A program made the position numbers and the translations under genes. The notes under the pieces are model-generated. The model did no database searches, had not been told where the DNA came from, and saw only the letters and a list, made by a program, of their open reading frames with translations. Shown piece after piece: positions 34,517-42,526 of a stretch of 42,988 bases of DNA. How positions within the stretch are numbered: the first letter of the stretch is position 1; each line of letters starts with the position of its first letter. The DNA is from Bdellovibrionales bacterium (GTDB taxonomy: Bacteria; Bdellovibrionota; Bdellovibrionia; Bdellovibrionales; JAGQZY01), in contig JAGQZY010000012.1 in assembly GCA_020435205.1 (NCBI GenBank), positions 1-42,988 on the forward strand, given 5' to 3'.

Positions 34517-35131
34517 ATGATTTTTCGTTCTTTTAAGATAGCATTTTTAATAGCGACAGCTGTCGTTCTCACTCACTGTGCCGACAATAAGTCGTCAAAC
34601 AATGCTAGTGCCACCCCGCCGGCAGGCAACAATGGCTCTGGCAACCCTAGTGAGGTGCCGAGTGATAATGAAACTCCTTCCGATCGCAGTGATTGTCTGA
34701 CTAACCTCGCCTGCCAAATGCAGGATAAGATCAACGCTTACAGGAAAAGTCAGGGCAAAAGCGAACTCAGCTACGATGCTTTTTGCGCCAATTCTTCTTT
34801 TAAGCACGCCAAAGACATGTTTGATAATAGTTATTTCTATCACATTAATTTTGCTAACGAAGGTCCTTACGAGCGCTACATGAAACTAGCGAGCAAGAGT
34901 CCCCAGGCCATTGATGAAAACTTGGCCCGTTTTTCAGGGAATGTAGAGGAAATCTTCCAAGCCTGGTTGGCATCCACTTCTCACCGCGACACCATTTTAG
35001 ATGATAACTTCACCCACCATGGCGTTGGAGTTTATGTGCCGACTGAGCCGGTCGACCCCAATGATGCCTCCAAAGGCACCCGCACTTTGCCTGAAAAGGC
35101 TCACTGGGTGCACTGCTTCGTGAAGCTCTAA
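34517..35131 (+). CDS. CAP/SCP-domain putative lipoprotein
   Basis: This is a 204-residue protein. The N-terminus (FKIAFLIATAVVLTHC) looks like a lipoprotein signal with Cys21, although His at -1 is unusual for a lipobox. A low-complexity Ser/Asn/Pro linker (22-58) follows. The CAP domain (about 65-204) has INAYRKSQGKSELSYD, SFKHAKDMFDNSYFYH, NLARFSGNVEEIFQAWLAS, TSHRDTILDDNFTHHGVGVY and WVHCFVKL. CAP proteins are extracellular or periplasmic and their bacterial function is poorly known. GGGGG lies four bases before the ATG. The leader contains a perfect hairpin. Confidence 0.88.
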   Translation: MIFRSFKIAFLIATAVVLTHCADNKSSNNASATPPAGNNGSGNPSEVPSDNETPSDRSDCLTNLACQMQDKINAYRKSQGKSELSYDAFCANSSFKHAKDMFDNSYFYHINFANEGPYERYMKLASKSPQAIDENLARFSGNVEEIFQAWLASTSHRDTILDDNFTHHGVGVYVPTEPVDPNDASKGTRTLPEKAHWVHCFVKL

Positions 35132-35132
35132 G

Positions 35133-35159
35133 AGAGCCGACACCCTGCCACAGGGCTCT
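35133..35159 (+). terminator. Possible terminator after the CAP gene
   Basis: CCCTG, loop CCA, CAGGG (35143-35155) is extended by AGAG/CTCT around a bulge. No T-tract follows, so it may be a Rho-independent stop of low efficiency or simply a hairpin. Confidence 0.28.
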
Positions 35160-35167
35160 GGAAGCTA

Positions 35168-35196
35168 TTGACAGCGGGGCCCAATCCGATCATTGT
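35168..35196 (+). promoter_or_regulatory. Possible metK promoter with perfect -35
   Basis: TTGACA at 35168-35173 lies 17 bases from CATTGT (35191-35196), a poor -10. A TATTAT at 35205 is too far for the same -35. Transcription would start near 35203. Confidence 0.35.
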
Positions 35197-35200
35197 CTAT

Positions 35201-35217
35201 CCCTTATTATAGAAGGG
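35201..35217 (+). promoter_or_regulatory. Hairpin covering the metK ribosome binding site
   Basis: CCCTT (35201-35205) can pair with AAGGG (35213-35217) across loop ATTATAG. The right arm is the core of the metK Shine-Dalgarno sequence, nine bases before the ATG. It could limit translation when formed. No known SAM riboswitch pattern was recognised. Confidence 0.3.
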
Positions 35218-35225
35218 GATATTTA

Positions 35226-36383
35226 ATGAAAAATTATCTTTTTACCAGTGAATCTGTATCTGAAGGCCATCCAGACAAAATGGCAGACCAAATTAGTGAT
35301 GGAGTCCTTGACGCCATTCTTTCCCAGGACCCAACGGGGCGAGTCGCTGCCGAAACTATGATTACGACGGGTATGGCTATCGTTTCCGGGGAGATCTCAA
35401 CTAAGTGCTACGTTGAAATCCCAGAAATTGTTCGCAAAACCGTAAAAGAAATCGGCTATGATCACAGTGAAAAGGGATTTGATTATAACACTTGTGCTGT
35501 CCTTGTTTCTATTGACCAACAAAGCCCTGATATTGCTATGGGTGTGGATGAAGGTGCTAACAAAGAGCAAGGGGCCGGTGACCAGGGAATCATGTTTGGC
35601 TATGCCATCAACGAAACTCCTGAGCTCATGCCGTTGACCATTTCTCTTTCTCATAAGCTTGTGCAAAACTTAGCTAGCAAAAGAAAGACAGGGGCGGTGG
35701 ATTTCCTTCGACCTGATAGCAAGAGCCAGGTGACTTTTGAATACGTGGACGGCAAACCCACTCGTGTGGATTCAGTAGTGATTTCAACTCAGCACAGTCC
35801 CGACGTGACTCAAAACCAAATCAAAGAATTTATCATCGAAGATGTGATTAAAAAGACCATTGATGAAAAGTGGATGGACGCAAAGACCAAGTTCATTATT
35901 AATCCTACCGGTAAGTTTGTGATCGGTGGTCCTCAAGGGGACTGCGGTTTAACGGGTCGTAAGATTATTGTCGATACCTATGGTGGCCATGGAGCCCATG
36001 GTGGCGGTGCTTTCTCAGGAAAGGACCCATCAAAAGTGGATCGCTCAGCTGCCTATGCAGGTCGTCATATCGCTAAGAATATTGTCGCAGCGGGTCTCGC
36101 CGATCGTTGTTTGGTGCAGTTGGCCTACGCTATCGGCGTTGCTGAACCTGTAAGCATCATGGTGGATGGCTATGGCACTGGTAAGGTGAGCGGTGAAGAT
36201 CTCGCTAAAGCGGTTAGAGAATTATGGGGACTTAAGCCATCACAAATTGTTAAAGATCTTGATCTGCTCAAGCCTCGCTATCGTCCCACAGCTGCCTATG
36301 GGCACTTTGGCCGCGAAGAGGACAGCTTCACATGGGAAAAGCTCGACAAAGTTGACGCCCTCAAAAATTATTTTTCTCTCTAG
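35226..36383 (+). CDS. metK: S-adenosylmethionine synthetase
   Basis: This 385-residue enzyme makes SAM from methionine and ATP in the cytoplasm. Signature motifs are [28 protein letters not shown] and [17 protein letters not shown] use the ATG at 35226, which has AAGGGGAT upstream and gives the family's usual length; an ATG 11 codons earlier would add residues not seen in MetK. It supplies SAM for methylation. It is followed by a 118-base gap full of hairpins before lepA. Confidence 0.98.
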   Translation: MKNYLFTSESVSEGHPDKMADQISDGVLDAILSQDPTGRVAAETMITTGMAIVSGEISTKCYVEIPEIVRKTVKEIGYDHSEKGFDYNTCAVLVSIDQQSPDIAMGVDEGANKEQGAGDQGIMFGYAINETPELMPLTISLSHKLVQNLASKRKTGAVDFLRPDSKSQVTFEYVDGKPTRVDSVVISTQHSPDVTQNQIKEFIIEDVIKKTIDEKWMDAKTKFIINPTGKFVIGGPQGDCGLTGRKIIVDTYGGHGAHGGGAFSGKDPSKVDRSAAYAGRHIAKNIVAAGLADRCLVQLAYAIGVAEPVSIMVDGYGTGKVSGEDLAKAVRELWGLKPSQIVKDLDLLKPRYRPTAAYGHFGREEDSFTWEKLDKVDALKNYFSL

Positions 36384-36412
36384 AACTTTACAGAGGGAAT
36401 TTCATCGGACCG

Positions 36413-36439
36413 GAGCATGGACAGAAATGAGCCATGCTC
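36413..36439. repeat. Perfect inverted repeat 1 in the metK-lepA gap
   Basis: GAGCATGG (36413-36420) and CCATGCTC (36432-36439) flank an 11-base loop. There is no T-tract downstream. Confidence 0.55.
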
Positions 36440-36449
36440 GCGGAATCCA

Positions 36450-36469
36450 TTGAAAATACTGGTTTTCAA
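36450..36469. repeat. Perfect inverted repeat 2 in the metK-lepA gap
   Basis: TTGAAAA (36450-36456) and TTTTCAA (36463-36469) flank the six-base loop TACTGG. It begins 11 bases after repeat 1 and ends two bases before repeat 3. Confidence 0.5.
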
Positions 36470-36471
36470 AG

Positions 36472-36496
36472 GGGACAACTCGCGGTAAGTTGTCCC
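36472..36496 (+). promoter_or_regulatory. Nine-base-pair hairpin just before the lepA start
   Basis: GGGACAACT (36472-36480) and AGTTGTCCC (36488-36496) flank the loop CGCGGTA and end five bases before the lepA ATG. No Shine-Dalgarno sequence is visible between hairpin and start, so this structure probably affects lepA initiation. Confidence 0.5.
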
Positions 36497-36501
36497 ACTC
36501 T

Positions 36502-38301
36502 ATGGATCCAAAGAATATTCGCAATTTCTCAATCATTGCCCATATTGATCATGGCAAATCCACTCTGGCCGACGGATTGATTCGCCGAACAGGAGCCCTT
36601 TCCGATCGCGAAATGAAAGCCCAAGTTTTGGACTCCATGGATATCGAGCGTGAGCGCGGGATCACTATTAAAGCGCAGACCGTGCGCCTACATTACCAGG
36701 CGAAAAACGGTCAAGTTTATCAAATGAATTTAATTGATACCCCCGGGCACGTGGATTTCTCTTACGAAGTTTCTCGGTCGCTGGCCGCCTGTGAAGGAGC
36801 CTTGCTGGTTGTCGATGCCGCCCAAGGTGTGGAAGCGCAAACTCTAGCAAACGTTTACTTAGCTCTTGAAAATGATTTAGAGATCATTCCTGTCCTCAAT
36901 AAAATTGATCTTCCTGCAGCGGATCCCGATGCCGTTATCCAACAGATCGAAGACGGAATTGGGATTGATTGCAGCGATGTTGTTTTAGCGAGTGCCAAAG
37001 AGCAAATTGGGATTGAGGAAATTCTCGAGCAGGTGGTGGAAAAAATCCCTCCCCCCCAAGCGGAGGTAGCCAAGGAGCTGCGGGCTCTCGTCTTTGATTC
37101 TTGGTTCGATAGTTACCAAGGTGTCGTTGTCCTTTGCCGAGTGGTGGACGGTCACGTTAAAAAAGGTGATAAGATCAAGCTAATGTCTACTGATGCTGAC
37201 TACGAAGTTTTAAAACTTGGCTACTTTACTCCGAGTCCGGTGGCCGTCAATGAGCTTTCCGCGGGGGAAGTTGGTTTCATCATTTGTGGGATCAAGAGCA
37301 TTCGCGATGTTCGCGTGGGCGACACGGTGACTTTAGCAAAAAAAGGAGCCACCGTTCCTTTGGCCGGCTTTCAAAAAATCAATCCTATGGTCTTTGCTGG
37401 GATTTTCCCAGTGGACTCTCAGGACTTCAAAGAGCTTGAAGTGGCTCTTGAAAAACTGGCTCTCAATGACTCCAGTCTCAGTTACGAGGTGGAATCCTCT
37501 GCCGCCTTGGGTTTTGGGTTTCGCTGTGGTTTTTTAGGCCTTCTGCATATGGAGATTGTGCAAGAACGACTGGAGCGAGAGTTTGAGCTTAATCTCATTA
37601 CGACGGCACCCACTGTGGTTTATAAGGTTCATTTGAATAAGGGTGATACTCTATCATTAGAAAATCCTTCGAACCTTCCCGATCCGACTTTGATTAATTA
37701 CATTGAAGAGCCTTTAGTGAAAGTCACCTTACACACCCCGTCTGAATACATCGGAAGTATCATTAAACTCTGTGAGGCGAAACGGGGCGTGCAAATAGCT
37801 ATGGATTATATTTCTGACAAAAAAGTAGTGATCCAGTACAGTCTTCCTATGAGCGAAATGGTGATCGATTTTTACGATAAGTTAAAAACCATCTCTCGCG
37901 GCTACGCCTCAATGGAGTATGAATTGTCGGGTTACCAACAGGCCGACCTGGTACGCTTGGATATTTTGATCAATGGGGATGCTGTAGATGCTCTCTCTTT
38001 GATTACCCATAAATCCCAAGCCCAGGGCAAGGGGCGAGCCCTTTGTAAAAAAATGAAAGAACTGATCCCTCGTCAGCAATTTCAGGTGGCTATTCAGGCG
38101 GCCATGGGCTCCAAAATTGTGGCGAGAGAGACACTCAGTGCTCTCCGAAAAGATGTGACGGCCAAATGTTATGGCGGTGACATCACACGCAAGAGGAAAT
38201 TGTTAGAAAAGCAAAAAGAAGGTAAAAAGAGAATGAAGCAAATTGGAACTGTGGATGTGCCCCAAGAGGCCTTTTTGGCCATTCTTAAGGTGGAGGATTA
38301 G
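36502..38301 (+). CDS. lepA: Elongation factor 4
   Basis: This 599-residue translational GTPase, same length as E. coli LepA, helps back-translocation or ribosome assembly. G1 is [14 protein letters not shown]2 [13 protein letters not shown]3 DTPGHVDF and G4 NKIDLP. The LepA-specific C-terminal domain ends [20 protein letters not shown]. The ATG at 36502 fits the family N-terminus ([13 protein letters not shown]). A TTG four codons earlier lies inside the hairpin. No ribosome binding site is visible. It is followed two bases later by lepB, the classic lepA-lepB pair, with GGAGG inside its 3' end. Confidence 0.97.
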   Translation: MDPKNIRNFSIIAHIDHGKSTLADGLIRRTGALSDREMKAQVLDSMDIERERGITIKAQTVRLHYQAKNGQVYQMNLIDTPGHVDFSYEVSRSLAACEGALLVVDAAQGVEAQTLANVYLALENDLEIIPVLNKIDLPAADPDAVIQQIEDGIGIDCSDVVLASAKEQIGIEEILEQVVEKIPPPQAEVAKELRALVFDSWFDSYQGVVVLCRVVDGHVKKGDKIKLMSTDADYEVLKLGYFTPSPVAVNELSAGEVGFIICGIKSIRDVRVGDTVTLAKKGATVPLAGFQKINPMVFAGIFPVDSQDFKELEVALEKLALNDSSLSYEVESSAALGFGFRCGFLGLLHMEIVQERLEREFELNLITTAPTVVYKVHLNKGDTLSLENPSNLPDPTLINYIEEPLVKVTLHTPSEYIGSIIKLCEAKRGVQIAMDYISDKKVVIQYSLPMSEMVIDFYDKLKTISRGYASMEYELSGYQQADLVRLDILINGDAVDALSLITHKSQAQGKGRALCKKMKELIPRQQFQVAIQAAMGSKIVARETLSALRKDVTAKCYGGDITRKRKLLEKQKEGKKRMKQIGTVDVPQEAFLAILKVED

Positions 38302-38303
38302 AT

Positions 38304-39050
38304 ATGTGGAATCGAAGATTTTGGACCCATGGCGCCGGCTCCTATGCACTGGCCATTTTAATAGCGCTCACCATTCGTTGGGCCTTCATGGAAGCTTATG
38401 TGATCCCCTCGGGAAGCATGCTGCCCTCGTTGCTGATTCGTGACCATATTTTTGTGAATAAACTGGTTTATGGGATTCGTTTCCCCTTCAGTGAAAAATG
38501 GCTTGCCGAATTTGGAAAGCCAAAACGAGGTGAAGTGATTGTTTTCAAGGTGCCTACGGAAAAAAGCACATTTTACATTAAGCGAGTTGTTGGCATACCT
38601 GGTGACAAGATCCTCTATGAAGACGGGAAGCTCTTTATTAATGATGAGCCTATGCCTTTGCGTGATCCAGGTCCTAAGGATAATTATAATTATAGTTTTC
38701 TCCGGGACAGTGATTTTCAAAAAGGGGGAATGTTTCTTACTATCGAAGACTTCGAGCATAAGATCGAGGATCTTTTTGGCGTCGAGCATGATGTCCTCTT
38801 GCAGAAAGGCGAGTATCTTGGCGTGACCCAGGGCCCTTGGGTGGTCCCTGAAAATCAACTTTTCGTGATGGGCGATAACCGCAACCGATCCAAAGACTCT
38901 CGCTATGAGCTAAGTTATGTTCCTGAGGATTATGTTCTCGGCCGAGCTATGTTTGTTTGGCTTTCTTGCGAGGAAACTCTTCCTGTGGTTTCATTCTTAT
39001 GCAACCCATTGACTATCCGTTGGAAACGCTTTTTTCACCAAGTGAAGTGA
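38304..39050 (+). CDS. lepB: Signal peptidase I, copy 1
   Basis: This 248-residue inner-membrane protease cleaves signal peptides. One transmembrane segment (about 14-30) precedes box B IPSGSMLPSL with catalytic Ser38. Box D YIKRVVGIPGD has the general base Lys93, and box E MGDNRNRSKDSR is complete. A longer loop (about 115-175) lies between boxes D and E. GGAGG overlaps the lepA stop. It is the first of three consecutive lepB-like genes, all probably in the lepA operon. All catalytic residues are present, so it should be active. Confidence 0.96.
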   Translation: MWNRRFWTHGAGSYALAILIALTIRWAFMEAYVIPSGSMLPSLLIRDHIFVNKLVYGIRFPFSEKWLAEFGKPKRGEVIVFKVPTEKSTFYIKRVVGIPGDKILYEDGKLFINDEPMPLRDPGPKDNYNYSFLRDSDFQKGGMFLTIEDFEHKIEDLFGVEHDVLLQKGEYLGVTQGPWVVPENQLFVMGDNRNRSKDSRYELSYVPEDYVLGRAMFVWLSCEETLPVVSFLCNPLTIRWKRFFHQVK

Positions 39051-39051
39051 T

Positions 39052-39759
39052 ATGAGGTGGGGTCGACGGCATCGAGAGGATAAAAGAGGGCGTTGGTCTG
39101 ACGTCTTCGCATCTCTAGCTTGCATTGTTATTGCCTATATGTTTTTGCGCTGGATTAGCTTTGAACCCTTTGTCATTCCTTCAGGCAGTATGCGGCCCAA
39201 TCTCTTGGTACAAGATTATGTTTTTGTAAAAAAGTTTGCCTATGGGCTTCGCCTTCCATTTACCAAAAAATGGTTGTTTGGGCCCTCTGGAATTCAACGA
39301 GGGGATGTCGTCGTCTTCAAAGGCAAGGGGGATGACTTTCACTTTTTAGTCAAAAGAGTGATTGGCCTTCCCGGAGACTCTGTGGTTGTCCATGATGATG
39401 GCAAGTTGCAGGTCAATGGCGAAGACTACAGTTATGTTGGACCCGAAGCTTCCCAAGATGAGGGTGACATGAGCCAGTTTGTCGAGTCTCATGATAATCT
39501 GAGCTATACTGTTCAATATGAGAAGGATGTCTACGGAATGGATTATTCCATCCAAGTGCCTGAGGGTGAGATTTTTTTAATGGGTGATAACCGTAACCGT
39601 TCCATGGATTCTCGATATTGGGGCACTCTTCCCGAAGAGCGAGTTCTTGGCAAGGCTTGGTTGATTTGGATGAGCTGTGAAGATAGTGAAAAGTTGTCTT
39701 CGATGTTTTGTCCGCCAGAGGCTATTCGCTGGCCCCGACTGTTTCAATGGATTCGATGA
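39052..39759 (+). CDS. lepB: Signal peptidase I, copy 2
   Basis: This is a 235-residue protein. One transmembrane segment (about 17-35) is followed by IPSGSMRPNL with Ser46, FLVKRVIGLPGD with Lys101, and MGDNRNRSMDSRYWG. All catalytic boxes are intact. It starts one base after copy 1 and overlaps the start of copy 3. The N-terminus is strongly basic (RWGRRHREDKRGRW). It differs from copy 1 in the loop between boxes D and E, which may set substrate preference. The repeated lepB genes fit an organism with heavy export. Confidence 0.95.
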   Translation: MRWGRRHREDKRGRWSDVFASLACIVIAYMFLRWISFEPFVIPSGSMRPNLLVQDYVFVKKFAYGLRLPFTKKWLFGPSGIQRGDVVVFKGKGDDFHFLVKRVIGLPGDSVVVHDDGKLQVNGEDYSYVGPEASQDEGDMSQFVESHDNLSYTVQYEKDVYGMDYSIQVPEGEIFLMGDNRNRSMDSRYWGTLPEERVLGKAWLIWMSCEDSEKLSSMFCPPEAIRWPRLFQWIR

Positions 39760-40403
39760 TGAAGAAGTATCCCCTGCAAGTCATTTTTCGTGAATATTTT
39801 GAAGGGATACTTGCCGCTGTCTTTTTAGCATTATTTTTACGGCTGTTTGTCGTGAGCATTCTTTATATGCCGACGGGAAGCATGCAGCCAAATCTATACA
39901 AGGGAGATTTCATCATTGGCTGGAAGCTAGCCTATGGTTTTCCTTTGCCGCTCATGGGGGGCGATCGTTTGAACAGCAAACTGCCCAGTCGTGGTCAGTT
40001 GGTTTCTTTTCGCTTTCCTGGTGATATTGAGCAAATGGTCGTTCGCCGTGTGATTGGTCTTCCTGGTGATCGGATCAGTGTCGAAGAGGGGCGCCTCATC
40101 GTGAATGGTCGGCCTCTGGAGTACATAGAGAGCGAAGATGGCGAGACCTTGGAGAGATGGCCAGAGGAAAACCTGAGTTATGCGATCACAGGAACCTGGA
40201 AAGGAAAGATGGAAGCTGTCGATGTGCCTGATGACGCTTTTTTTGTGCTTTCCGACCAGAGGTCTCACCTTGATGACTCCCGGACTTGGGGAGTGGTTCC
40301 TTTGCGCAATCTCGATAGCTTAGTGAAAGTGATTTGGCTATCTGTCGACAACAGTCAGAGAGAATTAACCCTGCGCTGGCCTCGCATGTTCCATTGGTTG
40401 TAA
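39756..40403 (+). CDS. Signal peptidase I-like protein, copy 3, catalytic lysine missing
   Basis: This 215-residue protein starts within the copy 2 stop (ATGATGA region); the next ATG at 39759 is an alternative. The transmembrane segment (about 15-34; GILAAVFLALFLRLFVVSIL) and box B MPTGSMQPNL with Ser42 are kept. Box D reads VVRRVIGLPGD, so the general base Lys is Arg97. Box E reads LSDQRSHLDDSR instead of GDNRxxSxDSR. It may be inactive, or serve as a partner or regulator of the two intact copies, or use another base. The reading frame is intact, so it is not a pseudogene in the usual sense. Confidence 0.85.
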   Translation: MMKKYPLQVIFREYFEGILAAVFLALFLRLFVVSILYMPTGSMQPNLYKGDFIIGWKLAYGFPLPLMGGDRLNSKLPSRGQLVSFRFPGDIEQMVVRRVIGLPGDRISVEEGRLIVNGRPLEYIESEDGETLERWPEENLSYAITGTWKGKMEAVDVPDDAFFVLSDQRSHLDDSRTWGVVPLRNLDSLVKVIWLSVDNSQRELTLRWPRMFHWL

Positions 40404-40500
40404 GGATCCATTTCTGCCCTGTGTGCAAGCAGACAATTCCTGGAAAAGCCCCGTCCGAGCCATTTTCTCAAGGAAAATCTCCCCTATTTTAGGCCTTTTG

Positions 40501-40538
40501 TTGACAAGCTGCAGCCCCCATGGGAGTGTTTTTTTTTA
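40501..40538 (+). promoter_or_regulatory. Leader of pyrB with TTGACA and T9 run
   Basis: TTGACA (40501-40506) has no good -10 at 16-18 bases. Nine T lie at 40529-40537, directly before the AATG. A T-run near a pyr start recalls UTP-sensitive slippage in enteric pyrimidine operons, but the transcript start is unknown. The rest of the 40404-40538 gap shows only a weak TCTGC/GCAGA repeat. Confidence 0.3.
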
Positions 40539-41456
40539 ATGACCTCCTTTAAAAATCGATCTTTGCTGAATGTTGAAAGCCTTTCGACAGAGGGAATTGA
40601 GCGGCTTTTTTCCAGAGCCAAATCCATTAAAAATCAAATTAATGCTGGCCAGCTTCCACAACCGACCTTGGCAGGAAAACAGATTGTCTTGTTTTTCACC
40701 GAAGCGAGCACCCGCACCAAATTATCTTTTCAGATGGCAGCCCAGCGTTTGGGGGCCCAGTGTTTAATCGTGGACGATCAGCAGCGCTCCAGCCTTTCGA
40801 AGGGTGAAAGTCTCAGTGATACTTTTTGGACTCTCCATAGCTTACGCCCAGACTTGATTATCGTTCGCTGTGGAGGCGAGGCTCCTTTAGAGGATTGGAT
40901 TGAAAAGAGCAGAATCCCAGTGATCAACGCTGGTTTTGGCAGTATCGCTCACCCAACCCAAGCCCTGCTAGATGCCTTTACCATTGAGGACATTTTTGGC
41001 AGTTTGCAGGACAGACGTATTTTGATCGTCGGCGATGTGGACCATTCGCGCGTGGCCCACTCCCATTTTCGATTGCTAAAAAGATTGGGAGCTAAAATAA
41101 CGGTGTGCGGTCCCAAAATGATGACCACCCTTATACCCCAAGGCATCGATGTAGAGAGCGATCTCGACAAAGCCATGAAAAATTGTGATGTTTTCATGGG
41201 GTTGCGAGTGCAGTTTGAGCGTCACCGCAACCAAAGCTTTAGCAAAGAATCTTATATAAAAAATTACTCCTTAGATGAAAAACGTCTACAGAATCTTCCC
41301 AAAGAGGCACTGATCATGCATCCGGGACCGGTGAACTGGGGCGTGGAGTTTCAGGAAGGTGTTGAAAATCACGCCCAATTTAAAATGTGGGATCAAAAAC
41401 AAAACGGTGTCTTTGTGCGCGCCGCACTTATGGAGATTTTATTAGGGAGTCACTAG
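40539..41456 (+). CDS. pyrB: Aspartate carbamoyltransferase catalytic chain
   Basis: This 305-residue enzyme makes carbamoyl aspartate in pyrimidine synthesis. Carbamoyl-phosphate motif FTEASTRTKLSF, the Lys loop SLSKGESLSDT, HPTQALLDAFTI and LRVQFERH are present. Differences from common sequences include VRCGGE (usually VRHP), VAHS for VARS and MHPGPVNWG (usually VNRG). No pyrI lies next to it. The leader has TTGACA at 40501 and a run of nine T at 40529-40537 just before the ATG. The Shine-Dalgarno candidate GGGAG is 12 bases away, rather far. Its stop overlaps the carA start by one base. Confidence 0.94.
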   Translation: MTSFKNRSLLNVESLSTEGIERLFSRAKSIKNQINAGQLPQPTLAGKQIVLFFTEASTRTKLSFQMAAQRLGAQCLIVDDQQRSSLSKGESLSDTFWTLHSLRPDLIIVRCGGEAPLEDWIEKSRIPVINAGFGSIAHPTQALLDAFTIEDIFGSLQDRRILIVGDVDHSRVAHSHFRLLKRLGAKITVCGPKMMTTLIPQGIDVESDLDKAMKNCDVFMGLRVQFERHRNQSFSKESYIKNYSLDEKRLQNLPKEALIMHPGPVNWGVEFQEGVENHAQFKMWDQKQNGVFVRAALMEILLGSH

Positions 41457-42526
41457 TGAGCCAGGGATTTTTAGTCTTAGAAAGTGGAGAGGTTTTTCAG
41501 GGAAGTTGGCTGGGCGGAAAACCTCGAGCCGGCGAAGTGGTGTTCAATACCTCTCATAACGGGTACGAGGAAATTGCCACTGATCCCTCTTACTTTGGGC
41601 AAATCATGGTCATGTGTGCAAGCCAACAAGGGAACTACGGTGTGGATCGCTCCTTTTGGGAATCCCGGCAGCTTTGGATTGAAGGTTTTATTTGTTTGCA
41701 AATGCAAAACAGCCAAGGAAACTCTGAATGGTTGGATCGGCTCAAAGAATTTGGCATACCTGTCATGGACGAAGTCGATACCCGACGCTTGGTCCTGCAT
41801 TTGCGCGAAGCCGGTACTCAAGTGGGGGCCATGGTGGAGGCCGCATCTATCGATGAAGCGAAAGAAAAGGCAGCCCCTTTAATCAATGCCCATAAAGAGA
41901 TGGACAAGGATTGGGTTTACCAGGTTAGTCGTCAAGAAAAAGAGATCATCAGTGGCGCTAAAAGTTCAGGCCCTCGAATGGCTATTCTTGATTTTGGTTG
42001 CAAAGAAAATATCATTAGAGAGCTCATCAAACGCTGTCCACAAGTGACGGTGTATCCTTGTCGAACTCCAGCGAGTGAAATTTTGGCTGATAAACCTGAT
42101 GGTATTTTGTTGTCCAATGGCCCCGGAGATCCCGCTTTTGTGCAAGATGTAGTCCCACAGGTCAAAGAGCTCCTTGGAAAGATACCAATATTTGGGATTT
42201 GCATGGGCCATCAAATTTTAGCACAAGCCCTTGGCGGCAAAACTTTTCGTCTTAAATTTGGTCACCGCGGAGCCAATCATCCGGTAAAAACTGTTTCCAG
42301 TGGATTTATTTGTATGACGAGTCAGAACCATGGTTACGCCATTGCTCAGGAATCATTGCCAGATAATGTGACTGTGACCCACATTAATCTTAATGACAAC
42401 ACGGTTTCAGGCCTTCAGTGTAAAGATCTTAATTGTTTTAGTGTACAGTTCCATCCGGAGAGCCACCCGGGTCCTCGCGACGCGGAAGTTCTTTTTGATG
42501 AATTTATTGAGTGGATAGAGGGATGA
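41456..42526 (+). CDS. carA: Carbamoyl-phosphate synthase small subunit
   Basis: This 356-residue subunit provides ammonia from glutamine to CarB (not in this window) for carbamoyl phosphate. The N-terminal domain has VLESGEVFQGSWLGG and FNTSHNGYEEIATDPSYFGQ. The amidotransferase domain has SNGPGDP, nucleophile Cys249 in GICMGHQ, and VQFHPESHPGP with the catalytic His and Glu. I use the GTG at 41456, which shares a base with the pyrB stop and has GGGAG upstream; a longer frame runs into pyrB. Together with PyrB it feeds pyrimidine and arginine synthesis. Its stop overlaps the next gene (ATGA). Confidence 0.96.
   Translation: MSQGFLVLESGEVFQGSWLGGKPRAGEVVFNTSHNGYEEIATDPSYFGQIMVMCASQQGNYGVDRSFWESRQLWIEGFICLQMQNSQGNSEWLDRLKEFGIPVMDEVDTRRLVLHLREAGTQVGAMVEAASIDEAKEKAAPLINAHKEMDKDWVYQVSRQEKEIISGAKSSGPRMAILDFGCKENIIRELIKRCPQVTVYPCRTPASEILADKPDGILLSNGPGDPAFVQDVVPQVKELLGKIPIFGICMGHQILAQALGGKTFRLKFGHRGANHPVKTVSSGFICMTSQNHGYAIAQESLPDNVTVTHINLNDNTVSGLQCKDLNCFSVQFHPESHPGPRDAEVLFDEFIEWIEG

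Noticed and set aside
35132-35225. SAM riboswitch ahead of metK
   Set aside because: The gap is only 94 bases and shows no pattern of a known SAM class; only small hairpins are present.
39708-39755. Upstream TTG start for the third signal peptidase
   Set aside because: It lies deep in copy 2 with no ribosome binding site; the ATG overlapping the stop gives the normal N-terminus.
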